A DNA stretch of 64,000 nt from Methylococcus sp. Mc7 (lineage in GTDB: Bacteria; Pseudomonadota; Gammaproteobacteria; Methylococcales; Methylococcaceae): NCBI RefSeq assembly GCF_019285515.1, contig NZ_CP079095.1, forward strand, positions 1,302,001-1,366,000, given 5' to 3'. The translations under genes and the position numbers were made by a program. The stretch's first letter is position 1; every line of letters begins with the position of its first letter. The notes under the pieces are model-generated. The model did not search any database and was not told where the DNA came from. It saw only the letters and a program-made list of their open reading frames with translations. Below are positions 20,191 to 28,910 of the stretch, piece after piece.

Positions 20191-22230
20191 ATGGCCGTTC
20201 ATTCGCCGATGCCCCGCCGGCCCAGGCTGTTCCGTAGAACCGTGTTTCTGACCCTGGTGACGCTGACGACCTTCGCCGCCATGTTCATGATCACCAGCGC
20301 CTTCCAGCAGAACGGCCTGACGCCCCAGGAACTCGTGCTGCTGCTGCTCTATACCCTGCTCATACTGTGGATCAGCACGTCGTTCTGGACCGCGACGATC
20401 GGCTTTCTGGTCCTGCTGTTCGGCGGCGACGGCAAGTCGATCTGCCGCTTGCCGCCGATGGCGTCGCCGGAGCCGGAGGCGACGCCGCTGCGGACCGCCA
20501 TCGTCATGCCGATCTACAACGAGGACCCGCACCGGGTGTTCTCGGGCCTCGCGGCGATCTGGCAATCCCTGCTGGAAACCGGGCGCTCCGAGGGTTTCGA
20601 GCTGTTCATCCTCAGCGATACCCGCGATCCGGAGACCTGGCTTCAGGAGGAAACCCGCTGGTACCGCCTGTGTGAGGAGTTCGACGGGCACGGGCGCATC
20701 TTCTACCGCAACCGGGAAAAAAACGTCGCCCGCAAGAGCGGCAACATCGAGGAGTTCTGTCACCGCTGGGGCAACCGCTATCGCTACATGATCGTGCTCG
20801 ATGCCGACAGCCTGATGAGCGGCGAGACGCTGGTGCGCATGGTGGACCTGATGGAGGCGCATCCCAACGTCGCGCTGATCCAGTCCCCGCCGCTGCCGGT
20901 CAACCAGAAGTCCCTGTTTGCGCGGATCCTGCAGTTCGCCAGCAGCCTTTATTCGGATATCTTCACCGCCGGATCGTCGTACTGGCAGCTCGCCGACAGC
21001 AATTACTGGGGCCACAACGCCATCATCCGCGTGCAGCCGTTCGTGAAGCATTGCGGCCTGCCCAAGCTGCCGGGCCGTGAGCCCTTCGGCGGCGAAATCC
21101 TCAGCCACGACTTCGTCGAGGCCGCCCTGTTGCGGGAGGCGGGCTGGGAGGTCTGGCTGGCCTATGATCTCGCCGGCAGCTACGAAGAACTGCCGCCCAC
21201 CCTGATCGATTACGCCAAGCGGGACAGGCGCTGGTGCCAGGGCAACCTCCAGCACGTTCGGATGGTGTTCGCCCGTGGACTCTCCGGTATCAGCCGGCTG
21301 CACCTGGTCATGGGCATCATGTCCTACCTCTCGTCCCCGCTGTGGCTGCTGTTCCTGCTCATCACCGGCTTCGAGGCCTATATCCGCAGCCAGACCCTGC
21401 CGGTGTACTTCTTCGGCGACAACATTTTCCCGGTCTGGCCGGAGTCCTACGCCGTCGAGATGACGACGGTCCTCCTTGTCACCCTGGCCATGCTGTTTCT
21501 GCCCAAGCTGTGGAGCCTCCTCCTGCTCTTTACCCGCAACCGCCGCAAACTCAAGGCGTTCGGCGGCGTTTTCCGGGTGACGCTCGGCGTGTTTTTCGAA
21601 AGCCTTTTCTCGATTTTCACCGCGCCGGTGCTGATGCTTTATCAGAGCAAATTCGTAATCTCCATTCTGGCGAGGAAGAGCGTGGGCTGGCCACCGCAAC
21701 AACGGGATGCGCATGGCCTGAGCTTCAAGGAGGCGTTCCTGGCCCACGGCGGACAGACACTGGTCGGCTTCATCGCCGGCGCCCTCAGCTATCATTACGT
21801 GCCCAGCTTTTTCTGGTGGTTCACGCCGGTTCTCGCCGGTCTCGTTTTCGCCATACCGACTTCCATGATTTCCAGCAGCGCAAGGTTGGGCCTCTTCGCC
21901 CGGCGGCTCGGTCTGTTTCTGACGCCGGAGGAATCCCGCGCTCCCCGTGTGATCGAGCTCTTGCACGAAAATCTCGGGCGCGATTCCGGCGTGGAGGACA
22001 GCGGCTACGGCAAGGTCGTCGATCCCGCCGCGTGTGCGCTGCATGCGGCATTGCTGCCGCAGCGGCTCCCGAGAAAGCGCCTGCGCCATCAACTGCATGC
22101 GCTGATGTATCAGTTGGTGGAGGAAGGTCCGGAAACGCTTTCGAACGCGGAGAAGCGCAGCCTGGTTTCCGATCCCGACACCCTGATGCGACTGCACACC
22201 CTCGCCTGGAGCCGGGGCGAAACCCATTGA
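20191..22230 (+). CDS. opgH: glucans biosynthesis glucosyltransferase OpgH (MdoH)
   Basis: A 679-aa membrane GT2 glycosyltransferase that builds the linear beta-1,2-glucan backbone from UDP-glucose. Membrane helices lie at about 15-35 and 48-72; the GT2 domain has IVMPIYNEDPHRVFSGL, the Asp motif VLDADSLMSGE, SHDFVEAALLREAGWEVW, and the (Q/R)xxRW-type KRDRRWCQGNL. Four or more helices follow (370-600). It is shorter than E. coli OpgH (about 850 aa) because the long N-terminal cytoplasmic extension is missing. The ATG at 20191 has a weak ribosome site, perhaps relying on coupling to the preceding gene. Confidence 0.94.
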   Translation: MAVHSPMPRRPRLFRRTVFLTLVTLTTFAAMFMITSAFQQNGLTPQELVLLLLYTLLILWISTSFWTATIGFLVLLFGGDGKSICRLPPMASPEPEATPLRTAIVMPIYNEDPHRVFSGLAAIWQSLLETGRSEGFELFILSDTRDPETWLQEETRWYRLCEEFDGHGRIFYRNREKNVARKSGNIEEFCHRWGNRYRYMIVLDADSLMSGETLVRMVDLMEAHPNVALIQSPPLPVNQKSLFARILQFASSLYSDIFTAGSSYWQLADSNYWGHNAIIRVQPFVKHCGLPKLPGREPFGGEILSHDFVEAALLREAGWEVWLAYDLAGSYEELPPTLIDYAKRDRRWCQGNLQHVRMVFARGLSGISRLHLVMGIMSYLSSPLWLLFLLITGFEAYIRSQTLPVYFFGDNIFPVWPESYAVEMTTVLLVTLAMLFLPKLWSLLLLFTRNRRKLKAFGGVFRVTLGVFFESLFSIFTAPVLMLYQSKFVISILARKSVGWPPQQRDAHGLSFKEAFLAHGGQTLVGFIAGALSYHYVPSFFWWFTPVLAGLVFAIPTSMISSSARLGLFARRLGLFLTPEESRAPRVIELLHENLGRDSGVEDSGYGKVVDPAACALHAALLPQRLPRKRLRHQLHALMYQLVEEGPETLSNAEKRSLVSDPDTLMRLHTLAWSRGETH

Positions 22231-22850
22231 TGGACGTTTCGGAAGCGATAGGCCGGCATCAGGCCGCCTTGCGGCGGTGCGGTCTCTGCCCCGGCATGGT
22301 GCCGCCGGTGGTCATGGGCAAGCCCGTCGCCTCGCCGGTGTACCTGGTGGGACAGGCGCCGGGCGCAAGAGAGGGGGTGCTGGGCAGGCCGTTTGCGTGG
22401 ACGGCGGGGAAGACGATGTTCCGCTGGTTTGCGGGTATCGGCCTGGACGAGGAAGCATTCCGGGAGCGGGTATATATGGCCGCGGTGTGCCGCTGTTTTC
22501 CCGGCAAGAACCCCAAGGGTGGAGACCGGGTCCCGGACCCGCACGAGATCGAGCAGTGTTCGGTCTGGCTGCATACCGAGCTCGATCTGCTCAGGCCGGC
22601 CCTGATCATTCCGGTGGGAAAGCTTGCGGCGAGCCGGTTTCTGGCGTTCGGCCAGCTCTCCGACGTCGTGGGGAAGCGGCACCGCTTCGAAATGGAAAAC
22701 GTGATGGCGGACCTGATTCCGCTGCCGCACCCCTCCGGCGCATCCACCTGGCACCGCCGGGAGCCCGGCAAACGCCTGCTCGAGCAGGCGCTTGCGCTCA
22801 TCCGGAGCCATCCCGCATGGCGTTCTCTCTGTGATCCGCATGCACATTGA
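22230..22850 (+). CDS. uracil-DNA glycosylase family protein (family 4-like, Fe-S)
   Basis: A 206-aa UDG-superfamily protein. Motif A appears as VYLVGQAPGAREGVLGRPFAW (GQAPG where family 4 has GEAPG), the catalytic-loop counterpart as LPHPSGASTWHR. Four cysteines fit an iron-sulfur cluster: CGLC near residue 17-20, then AVC and EQC around VCRCFPGKNPKGGDR and EIEQCSVWL. It should excise uracil or other deaminated bases. The ATG overlaps the opgH stop (ATGA), so it rides on the glucan transcript, probably by chance of operon packing. The subfamily is not certain. Confidence 0.82.
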   Translation: MDVSEAIGRHQAALRRCGLCPGMVPPVVMGKPVASPVYLVGQAPGAREGVLGRPFAWTAGKTMFRWFAGIGLDEEAFRERVYMAAVCRCFPGKNPKGGDRVPDPHEIEQCSVWLHTELDLLRPALIIPVGKLAASRFLAFGQLSDVVGKRHRFEMENVMADLIPLPHPSGASTWHRREPGKRLLEQALALIRSHPAWRSLCDPHAH

Positions 22851-23075
22851 CAGGGCATTCTTTTACGAGTTGTGCACAATTGCCCAGTTCGCCCCGGTTT
22901 GTTGACGGTCTTTGGCCGATGCCGAAGACAAAATTTGCAAGTTTTTGTATTGAAAAGAATCTTATAAAGATTCCGAGACAGGGGACGTGAATGCTGTGGC
23001 AGTTGACGAAGCGATTCGGTCATATCCCGCATTTTTCCCACAAAGTTATCCACAGGTTCTCCGACAGTTGAGCTC
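22851..23075. promoter_or_regulatory. ppnN upstream region with dyad operator candidate and DnaA boxes
   Basis: AT-rich leader of ppnN. GAATCTT-ATA-AAGATTC (22957-22973) is a perfect 7-bp dyad overlapping a -10-like TATAAA (22963-22968). Nearer the gene stand TTTCCCACA (23034-23042) and a perfect DnaA box TTATCCACA (23046-23054), and a palindrome TTGTGCACAA lies near 22869-22878. DnaA-dependent control of ppnN, or a second origin-like element, is possible; function is inferred only from these matches. Confidence 0.4.
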
Positions 23076-24440
23076 ATGTCATCCATGAATGTCCAGGTCA
23101 GCCCGGAAGGCAGCCTCGAAGTCCTTTCCAAACTCGAAGCCGGGAAGCTGCTCGACAGCAGTGAAAGCGCCCTCCACGAACTGTTCCGCAATTGTTCGCT
23201 TGCGGTGCTGAACTGCGGCGGCCAGGTCGATGACAGCAAGCAGGTATTCGAGAAGTACCGTAATTTCGACATCCGCGTTCTTCCCACGGCGCGCGGCGTG
23301 CGCCTGGAACTCATCAATCCGCCGCAAAGCGCTTTCGTGGACGGCGAAATGATCCGCGGGATACGCGAGCATCTGTTTTCGGTGCTGCGGGACATCGTCT
23401 ATACCCGCTTCGAGATCGTCGGCGACCCGAAATTCGATCTGTCCGAATCGGGGCACGTTACCGACGCGGTGTTCCATATCCTCCGCAACGCCAACTGCCT
23501 GGTACCCGACGTGCCGCCGAACATGGTGGTGTGCTGGGGCGGTCATTCCATCGACCGGGGCGAGTACGAGCACACCAAGGAGGTCGGCCACGAGCTGGGT
23601 CTTCGGGGGCTGGACGTCTGTACCGGCTGCGGACCGGGCGCGATGAAAGGGCCGATGAAGGGGGCCACCATCGCCCACGCCAAGCAGCGTATCCGAAGGC
23701 CGCGCTACGTCGGCATCAGCGAGCCCGGCATCATCGCCGCGGAGCCGCCCAATCCGATCGTCAACGAGCTGGTCATCATGCCCGACATCGAAAAGCGCCT
23801 GGAGGCCTTCGTGCGGACGGGCCACGGTATCGTGGTGTTTCCCGGCGGCGTGGGCACGGCCGAGGAGATTTTGCACCTGCTCGGCATCCTGATGCATCCG
23901 GAAAACAAATACCTGCCGTTTCCCCTGGTCTTCACCGGCCCCCGCGAGAGCGCCGGCTATTTCGAGCAGATCGACCGTTTCATCGAGGCGACCCTGGGGC
24001 AGGAAGCGCGGAGACGCTACGAGATCGTGATCGGCGATCCGGCGCAGGCCGCCAGAAAGATGAAGGAAGGCGTCGACCTGGTGCGGCAGTTCCGGCGCCA
24101 CCATGACGACGCCTATTACTACAACTGGCTGCTCCACATCGAACCGGCGTTTCAGACGCCTTTCGTGCCGAGCCATGAAAACATGGCCGGCCTCGCCCTG
24201 CACCGGAACCAGCCCCCTCATGCGCTGGCGGCAAATCTGCGGCGGGCTTTCTCCGGCATCGTCGCGGGGAACGTCAAGGCGGAAGGCATCCGCCGGATCG
24301 AGCAGGAAGGTTTGTTCGAGATCCGCGGCGACCGTTCGATCCTCGATCCCCTGGACGAGTTGCTTGCGACCTTCGTGGCGCAGAAACGGATGAAGCTGCC
24401 GGGGACCAAATACGAGCCGTGTTACCGGCTGGTCGCTTGA
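23076..24440 (+). CDS. ppnN: nucleotide 5'-monophosphate nucleosidase PpnN (YgdH, LOG family)
   Basis: A 454-aa protein collinear with E. coli PpnN/YgdH. N-terminal domain 1-140 (LFRNCSLAVLNCGGQ, RGVRLELINPPQSAFVDG), then the Rossmann LOG domain with MVVCWGGHSI, TGCGPGAMKGPMKGA and FPGGVGTAEEILHLLG, and a C-terminal domain with PSHENMAGLALHRNQ and RAFSGIVAGNVKAEG. PpnN hydrolyses the N-glycosidic bond of purine and pyrimidine nucleoside monophosphates and is stimulated by (p)ppGpp, recycling bases during stress. ATG 23076 matches the usual start. Convergent with the SPOR gene. Confidence 0.94.
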   Translation: MSSMNVQVSPEGSLEVLSKLEAGKLLDSSESALHELFRNCSLAVLNCGGQVDDSKQVFEKYRNFDIRVLPTARGVRLELINPPQSAFVDGEMIRGIREHLFSVLRDIVYTRFEIVGDPKFDLSESGHVTDAVFHILRNANCLVPDVPPNMVVCWGGHSIDRGEYEHTKEVGHELGLRGLDVCTGCGPGAMKGPMKGATIAHAKQRIRRPRYVGISEPGIIAAEPPNPIVNELVIMPDIEKRLEAFVRTGHGIVVFPGGVGTAEEILHLLGILMHPENKYLPFPLVFTGPRESAGYFEQIDRFIEATLGQEARRRYEIVIGDPAQAARKMKEGVDLVRQFRRHHDDAYYYNWLLHIEPAFQTPFVPSHENMAGLALHRNQPPHALAANLRRAFSGIVAGNVKAEGIRRIEQEGLFEIRGDRSILDPLDELLATFVAQKRMKLPGTKYEPCYRLVA

Positions 24441-24453
24441 AGTCCGGGATGGT

Positions 24454-25095
24454 TCAACGCTTCGCGGCGGGAGCGGGGGACAGGCGGGGCGTCATTTTCT
24501 GCACCACGCTGTCGATCCCGTTCTTCTTGAGGATCGAGCGCAGGCGGTCGGCTTCGGCCAGATTGTCATAGGGGCCGACCTTCACGCGGAACCATTCGAC
24601 GTTTTCTATCTTTACGCTCTCCAGCCGGGCTTTGACCTTGAGCTTGATCAGGTCGGCGCGCATTTTTTCGGCATCGGCCCGCGAGCGGTAGGATCCCGCC
24701 TGGACGACATAGCCGCCGCCCGGCGGCGACTTGCCCTGTTTCTCCTCCCGCTTGATGGTCCGGATCTCCGCTTCCGGGATGATTTCTTCCTTTTCCGACA
24801 ATATCTTGTAAAAGGTAAACCGTGGCGGGTTGGGTTTCTTGCCGGCCGTGGGGATGGGCGTTTCCAGGTTCCCGGCTTCGGTCTCGTTTCCCGCTCGTCC
24901 GGATTGCGCCTGGCCGGGCTTGGTTTCCGGGGATGGAATCACCGCGGCCGTTTCGGCATGTTTGGAAAGGATGACATAGGCTCCCCCGCCGGCCGCCAGG
25001 CACACCGCGGCGACGCCCGCCGCCAGCCAGCCGCGCTTGCGCCGGCGCTGTGCCTGGCGGTAACCGGGAACCCTGTGTTTGTAATCCTTAGGCAT
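24454..25095 (-). CDS. SPOR-domain protein, FtsN-like
   Basis: A 213-aa bitopic membrane protein. A short basic cytoplasmic tail (MPKDYKHRVPGYRQAQRRRK) leads into one membrane helix (about 22-45), a Pro/Lys-rich periplasmic linker and a C-terminal SPOR domain (about 128-200: GGYVVQAGSYRSRADAEKM, VEWFRVKVGPYDNLAEADRLR). SPOR domains bind denuded glycan strands at the division site. The layout and its position two bases after argS match FtsN genes of gammaproteobacteria, so a role in septal wall synthesis is likely. Confidence 0.87.
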   Translation of the reverse strand: MPKDYKHRVPGYRQAQRRRKRGWLAAGVAAVCLAAGGGAYVILSKHAETAAVIPSPETKPGQAQSGRAGNETEAGNLETPIPTAGKKPNPPRFTFYKILSEKEEIIPEAEIRTIKREEKQGKSPPGGGYVVQAGSYRSRADAEKMRADLIKLKVKARLESVKIENVEWFRVKVGPYDNLAEADRLRSILKKNGIDSVVQKMTPRLSPAPAAKR

Positions 25096-25097
25096 TG

Positions 25098-26858
25098 CTA
25101 CATGGTTTCGGGAGCGGATACGCCCAGCAAGCCGAGACCGTTGGCGATGACCTGCCGTACGGCGTCGATCAGATTCAGACGGGCATCCCGCAGGTCACCG
25201 TCCTCGACCAGGAACTGGCAGCTATTATAGTAGCCGTGGAATTCCGCGGCGAGATCACGCAGATAGTGCACCAGGTGATGAGGAGCGTATTGCAGTGCCG
25301 CCTGCTCCACGATTTCGGGGTAGCGCGAGAGGCTGCCCACCAGCGTGAGTTCGTGCGGTTCGCTCAGTCTTTCCAGATGCTGCATACCGCGCCCCAGATT
25401 CCGCGCCCAGCCTTTTTCGTCGAGCTGGCGGAACACGCTGCATACCCGGGCATGGGCGTACTGCACGTAGTAGACGGGATTTTCGTTGGTTCGCGAGGTG
25501 GCCAGCTTGAGGTCGAAATCCATGTGCTGGTCGGACTTGCGCATCACATAGAAGAAGCGCGCCGCATCCTTGCCGACCTCGTTGCGGAGCTGGCGCAGGG
25601 TCACGAACTCCCCGGAGCGGGTGGACATCTGCACCCGCTCCTCGCCGCGGTACAGCACGGCGAACTGCACCAGCAGCACCTCCAGTTTGCCGGCATCGCC
25701 CCCCAACGCCTGGATAGCGGCCTTGACGCGCGGGATGTAGCCGTGATGGTCGGCGCCCCAGACGTTGACGATGCGGTCGAAGCCGCGCTCCAGCTTGTTC
25801 AGGTGATAGGCGACGTCGGAGGCGAAATAAGTGGTCTGGCCGTTCTCGCGCACCAATACCCTGTCTTTCTCGTCACCCAGCCGGGTGGACGCGAACCACT
25901 GCGCGCCGTCCTTCCCGTAGACGTAGCCCGAGGCCTTGAGTTTCTCCAAGGCCCGTTCCACGGCGCCGGTTTCGGTCAGGCTCAGTTCGGAGAACCATTC
26001 CTGATAATGGGTGCCGAATTCGCCCAGATCGTCGCGGATGTCGTCGAGGATGCTGTCCAGCCCGGCGGTGAACACCTCGCGGTAACGCTCGGGGCCGAGC
26101 GTGTTTTTCGCCTTGCGGACCATCGCGTCGATGTATTCCTCCTTGTCGCCGCCCTGGGGTTCGTCCGGCGGCAGTCCGGAGAGGACTTCGTCCGCGGAAG
26201 CCCGGTAACGCTCGCCCTGGGTACGGTAAAGGTCGGACGCAACGTCGCGGACGTATTCGCCGCGGTAGCCGTTGGCCGGAAAGGGCAGCACTTCCCCGCA
26301 GTTTTCCAGGTAGCGCAGCCAGACGCTGGCGGCCAGGATGTCCATTTGCCGGCCGGCGTCGTTGACGTAGTATTCCCGGTGCACATTAAAACCCGCCGCC
26401 TCGAGCAGGTCTGCGACCACGGCGCCATAGGCGGCGCCGCGGCCGTGGCCGACATGGAGGGGGCCGGTGGGATTGGCGGACACGAATTCGACCTGCACCC
26501 GTTTTCCCGCTCCGACGCTGCTGCGGCCGAAGCCGGGACCCAGGGCATGGATCTCGGCGATGATCCGGTGCTGGGCGGCCGGGTCGAGGAAGAAGTTGAG
26601 GAAGCCGGGGCCTGCGATTTCGGTGCGGACGACCGCCGGGTCCTCCGGCAGCGCAGCGCGGATTTTTTCCGCCAGTTGGCGCGGATTGCAGCGGGTGGAT
26701 TTGGCCAGCAGCATGGCCGTGTTGGCCGCGAAGTCGCCATGCGCGGGATCGCGGGTGCGTTCGATCTGAAGCGGTACTTCCGCGTCGGCGGGCAGGTCGC
26801 CGGCGGTTTGCAGTCGCTCCAGCGCGCTGCGGAGCAGGATTTCCAGACGCTTTTTCAT
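25098..26858 (-). CDS. argS: arginyl-tRNA synthetase
   Basis: A 586-aa class I aminoacyl-tRNA synthetase. N-terminal Add1 domain ([17 protein letters not shown] onward), HIGH-type motif [14 protein letters not shown] near residue 125-138, the degenerate KMSKS counterpart in [17 protein letters not shown], and the C-terminal anticodon-binding DALR domain ending [17 protein letters not shown]. It charges tRNA-Arg. ATG 26858 is chosen over the upstream in-frame ATG (26969) because family N-termini begin here. The downstream SPOR gene follows two bases later on the same strand. Confidence 0.96.
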   Translation of the reverse strand: MKKRLEILLRSALERLQTAGDLPADAEVPLQIERTRDPAHGDFAANTAMLLAKSTRCNPRQLAEKIRAALPEDPAVVRTEIAGPGFLNFFLDPAAQHRIIAEIHALGPGFGRSSVGAGKRVQVEFVSANPTGPLHVGHGRGAAYGAVVADLLEAAGFNVHREYYVNDAGRQMDILAASVWLRYLENCGEVLPFPANGYRGEYVRDVASDLYRTQGERYRASADEVLSGLPPDEPQGGDKEEYIDAMVRKAKNTLGPERYREVFTAGLDSILDDIRDDLGEFGTHYQEWFSELSLTETGAVERALEKLKASGYVYGKDGAQWFASTRLGDEKDRVLVRENGQTTYFASDVAYHLNKLERGFDRIVNVWGADHHGYIPRVKAAIQALGGDAGKLEVLLVQFAVLYRGEERVQMSTRSGEFVTLRQLRNEVGKDAARFFYVMRKSDQHMDFDLKLATSRTNENPVYYVQYAHARVCSVFRQLDEKGWARNLGRGMQHLERLSEPHELTLVGSLSRYPEIVEQAALQYAPHHLVHYLRDLAAEFHGYYNSCQFLVEDGDLRDARLNLIDAVRQVIANGLGLLGVSAPETM

Positions 26859-26910
26859 GAACGGGGAGCCGGGGGAAAAGGAGAGTGGTGAAAAGGAAAT
26901 TATTATCCTA

Positions 26911-26947
26911 TAAAGGCGTGCCCGCCGCGCAATGCGGCGGGTATGCC
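26911..26947 (-). terminator. GC-rich hairpin between argS and the 66-aa gene
   Basis: Fourteen-pair stem (two G-U) from 26915-26928 to 26934-26947 with a 5-base loop. Read leftward it is followed by TTTATAGG, so it could stop leftward transcripts arriving from the bat operon before argS; read rightward the tail is only TTTCG. Terminator function is plausible but unproven. Confidence 0.4.
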
Positions 26948-26974
26948 TTTCGCTATCGGAGATAACCAATCGTC

Positions 26975-27175
26975 ATGACCACACGGGATATTTTCCACCG
27001 CCTCCGCGTGGGGCTGGCCCTGCTCGTCGGTTTCCTGGTGGGCAAATTTCTCGGGGAGCATTTCGGCCACCACGCTTCCGAGTTCTTCATCGGCGGCTTC
27101 CTGCTGGGTTTCCTCCTGACCCATGCGCTCTACTGGATCATCGACAGGGCGTTCGGCGACCGCGCGCCGCTCTAA
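26975..27175 (+). CDS. small two-helix membrane protein, unknown
   Basis: I do not recognise a family. The 66-aa product MTTRDIFHRLRVGLALLVGF... has two hydrophobic stretches, VGLALLVGFLVGKFLG (about 12-27) and FFIGGFLLGFLLTHALYWII (about 37-56), with charged ends (RDIFHRLR, DRAFGDRAPL). It lies alone on the + strand between leftward argS and the leftward bat operon, overlapping the batD 3' end by four bases. The frame is closed and codon choice looks native, but no ribosome site stands out beyond GGAGAT about 15 bases upstream. Confidence 0.55.
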   Translation: MTTRDIFHRLRVGLALLVGFLVGKFLGEHFGHHASEFFIGGFLLGFLLTHALYWIIDRAFGDRAPL

Positions 27176-28908
27176 GGCGCGGCCTCGGCCGGCGGATGCA
27201 GGGAGGCGATCGCGGCCGGACCGCGGTTCTCCGCCCTGGATTTGCCGAGATCGGTGGTGACGATCGCGGCCCACAAGGCCGCGCCTTTCCACTCCATCCG
27301 GGGATGCCCGTAAAGCGCCCGGCTGAGCGTCTTGACGGCGTTCTTGAGCTCGCCTTCGGAGCGTCCGGCAATCCCTTCCAAGGACATTTCGCAATCCGGC
27401 CAGCGCAGCGAGGCCCAGTCGAGCAGGGCGCGGCGGGCCCGTTCCGGATCGTTCGCGGCGCAGGCCTCCTTCAGTTCGCGCATGCGCTGTTTGTCGGAAG
27501 GTTTCCGGGATTCGGGCGGATTTGTTGCGGTTTCCTCCCGGCTCCGCCGGGCCGCTCGCCACCACAGGCCCGCCGTGATCAGCCATCCTCCCGCGAGGAT
27601 GAGGCTGAGCCAGAACCAGACCGGGGAGGCCGCCATGCCGCCTTCCGCCTGTTCGGCGCCGGGGGATGCCGGCGTGGTGCTTGCCGCTTCCGTCGCGGGT
27701 ACGGAAGCTTGGACCGGCGCCGCGGCACTTGCGCCGACTTCGATCTCGCGTGCGGGGAGGCGGGCTACTTCCATTTTTTCGGCCGCGATGTTCCACCACG
27801 GCACCTCGATGGCGGGAAGGGTGTAGCGGCCCGGTTGGTCGGGGATCAGGGCCGTCTTTTCCTGGCGGGTGCTGATGAGCCCGGTACCTTGCCGCTGTTC
27901 GTCCATGGCCGGCTGATCGGGATAACGGCGGATTCCCGCCGGGATTCCTGCCAGGCCCAGTTCCGGCAGCACCCCCACGGTAGCCCCTTGCGCCTTGAGC
28001 GTGAGGGTGCGGGTGAGCGGCTGGCCGGCCTCGACCCTAGCGGTGTCGGGCGACAAGGTTTCCTCCAGCGTCACGTTTTCCGCGGGCAGCCAGTGTTTGC
28101 CCGAAAATGCGGCGGGCGCCGGCCGCACCTGCAGCTCGACGGCCTCGGATTGCAGGCTGACGGTCTTTATCGGGCGCCCGAAGAACGGGTTGAAGCCGCC
28201 CCGTCCGCCGGCCTGCACTTCGGCGTCCAGGGTCAGCGGCGGGATACGCAGGGCGCCGCTCTTCTGCGGAAAGACCGCATAGCGGATTTCGGTCGCCGCG
28301 TAGGTGTTGCCGTTGCGTTCCGTCGAGAAATTGCGCTTGTCCCCCAGCTGCTGGACCAGCGCGTCGGGAATCTCCAGGGGGCTCAACTGGGCGCGTCCCA
28401 GATTGGTCCGGTAGAGTACGCGTACGGTGTAGACCGTCTGTGCCTGGACGTACGGGTTTTTCGGCAAGGCGTCGACTTCGATCAGCAGGGCGTCGTCGCC
28501 CGGGCTGCGCGCCTGCCCCGGCGCCGACCGGTCCGTGACCGTGACCGTCAGGGCCTTGGAGCGGTCGGTGCCGAAAGCGATGGGCGGCACGGTCAGCTTG
28601 CCGGCCTGTTTGGCGACGACCGAGACGGTCCACTCGAAGGTGCGGCTGACCTTGCCGTTGACCATCGAGATCCGGCTGTTCTGGCTTTGGCCCAGCATCC
28701 GGAAATCCTGGTTCAGCGGCGTGAAGTCCGGCTCATCGTCGGGCGATTCGTCGGCGCTGAAGGTGAGGTTGAAGGATTCGTTGACGGGTACCGGATCGCG
28801 GTCGGCGGTGACGGTGATCTCCGCCGCCCACCCGGCGCCGCTCAAGCCCAACCACAGCAGCAGCCCGAGGATGACCGGGCTACACGCCGGTGCGCATCGT
28901 TTCGCCAT
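27172..28908 (-). CDS. BatD-like protein (oxygen-tolerance family)
   Basis: A 578-aa membrane-anchored periplasmic protein. Signal peptide about residues 1-29 (VILGLLLWLGLSGAGWAA), BatD beta-sandwich region (ITVTADRDPVPVNESFNLTF; TVYTVRVLYRTNLGRAQLSP; AATEIRYAVFPQKSGALRIPP), a membrane helix near 425-450 (WFWLSLILAGGWLITAGLWW) and a cytoplasmic tail with a helical domain. It closes the DUF58-DUF4381-BatA-BatB/C-BatD operon; the start ATG 28908 is two bases before the BatB/C stop region, with GTG 28914 as alternative. Bat proteins act as an envelope complex of uncertain biochemical role. Confidence 0.85.
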   Translation of the reverse strand: MAKRCAPACSPVILGLLLWLGLSGAGWAAEITVTADRDPVPVNESFNLTFSADESPDDEPDFTPLNQDFRMLGQSQNSRISMVNGKVSRTFEWTVSVVAKQAGKLTVPPIAFGTDRSKALTVTVTDRSAPGQARSPGDDALLIEVDALPKNPYVQAQTVYTVRVLYRTNLGRAQLSPLEIPDALVQQLGDKRNFSTERNGNTYAATEIRYAVFPQKSGALRIPPLTLDAEVQAGGRGGFNPFFGRPIKTVSLQSEAVELQVRPAPAAFSGKHWLPAENVTLEETLSPDTARVEAGQPLTRTLTLKAQGATVGVLPELGLAGIPAGIRRYPDQPAMDEQRQGTGLISTRQEKTALIPDQPGRYTLPAIEVPWWNIAAEKMEVARLPAREIEVGASAAAPVQASVPATEAASTTPASPGAEQAEGGMAASPVWFWLSLILAGGWLITAGLWWRAARRSREETATNPPESRKPSDKQRMRELKEACAANDPERARRALLDWASLRWPDCEMSLEGIAGRSEGELKNAVKTLSRALYGHPRMEWKGAALWAAIVTTDLGKSRAENRGPAAIASLHPPAEAAP

Positions 28909-28910
28909 GC

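Noticed and set aside
25095-26891. Long open frame antisense to argS
   Set aside because: argS has complete synthetase motifs on the minus strand; the + frame shows none.
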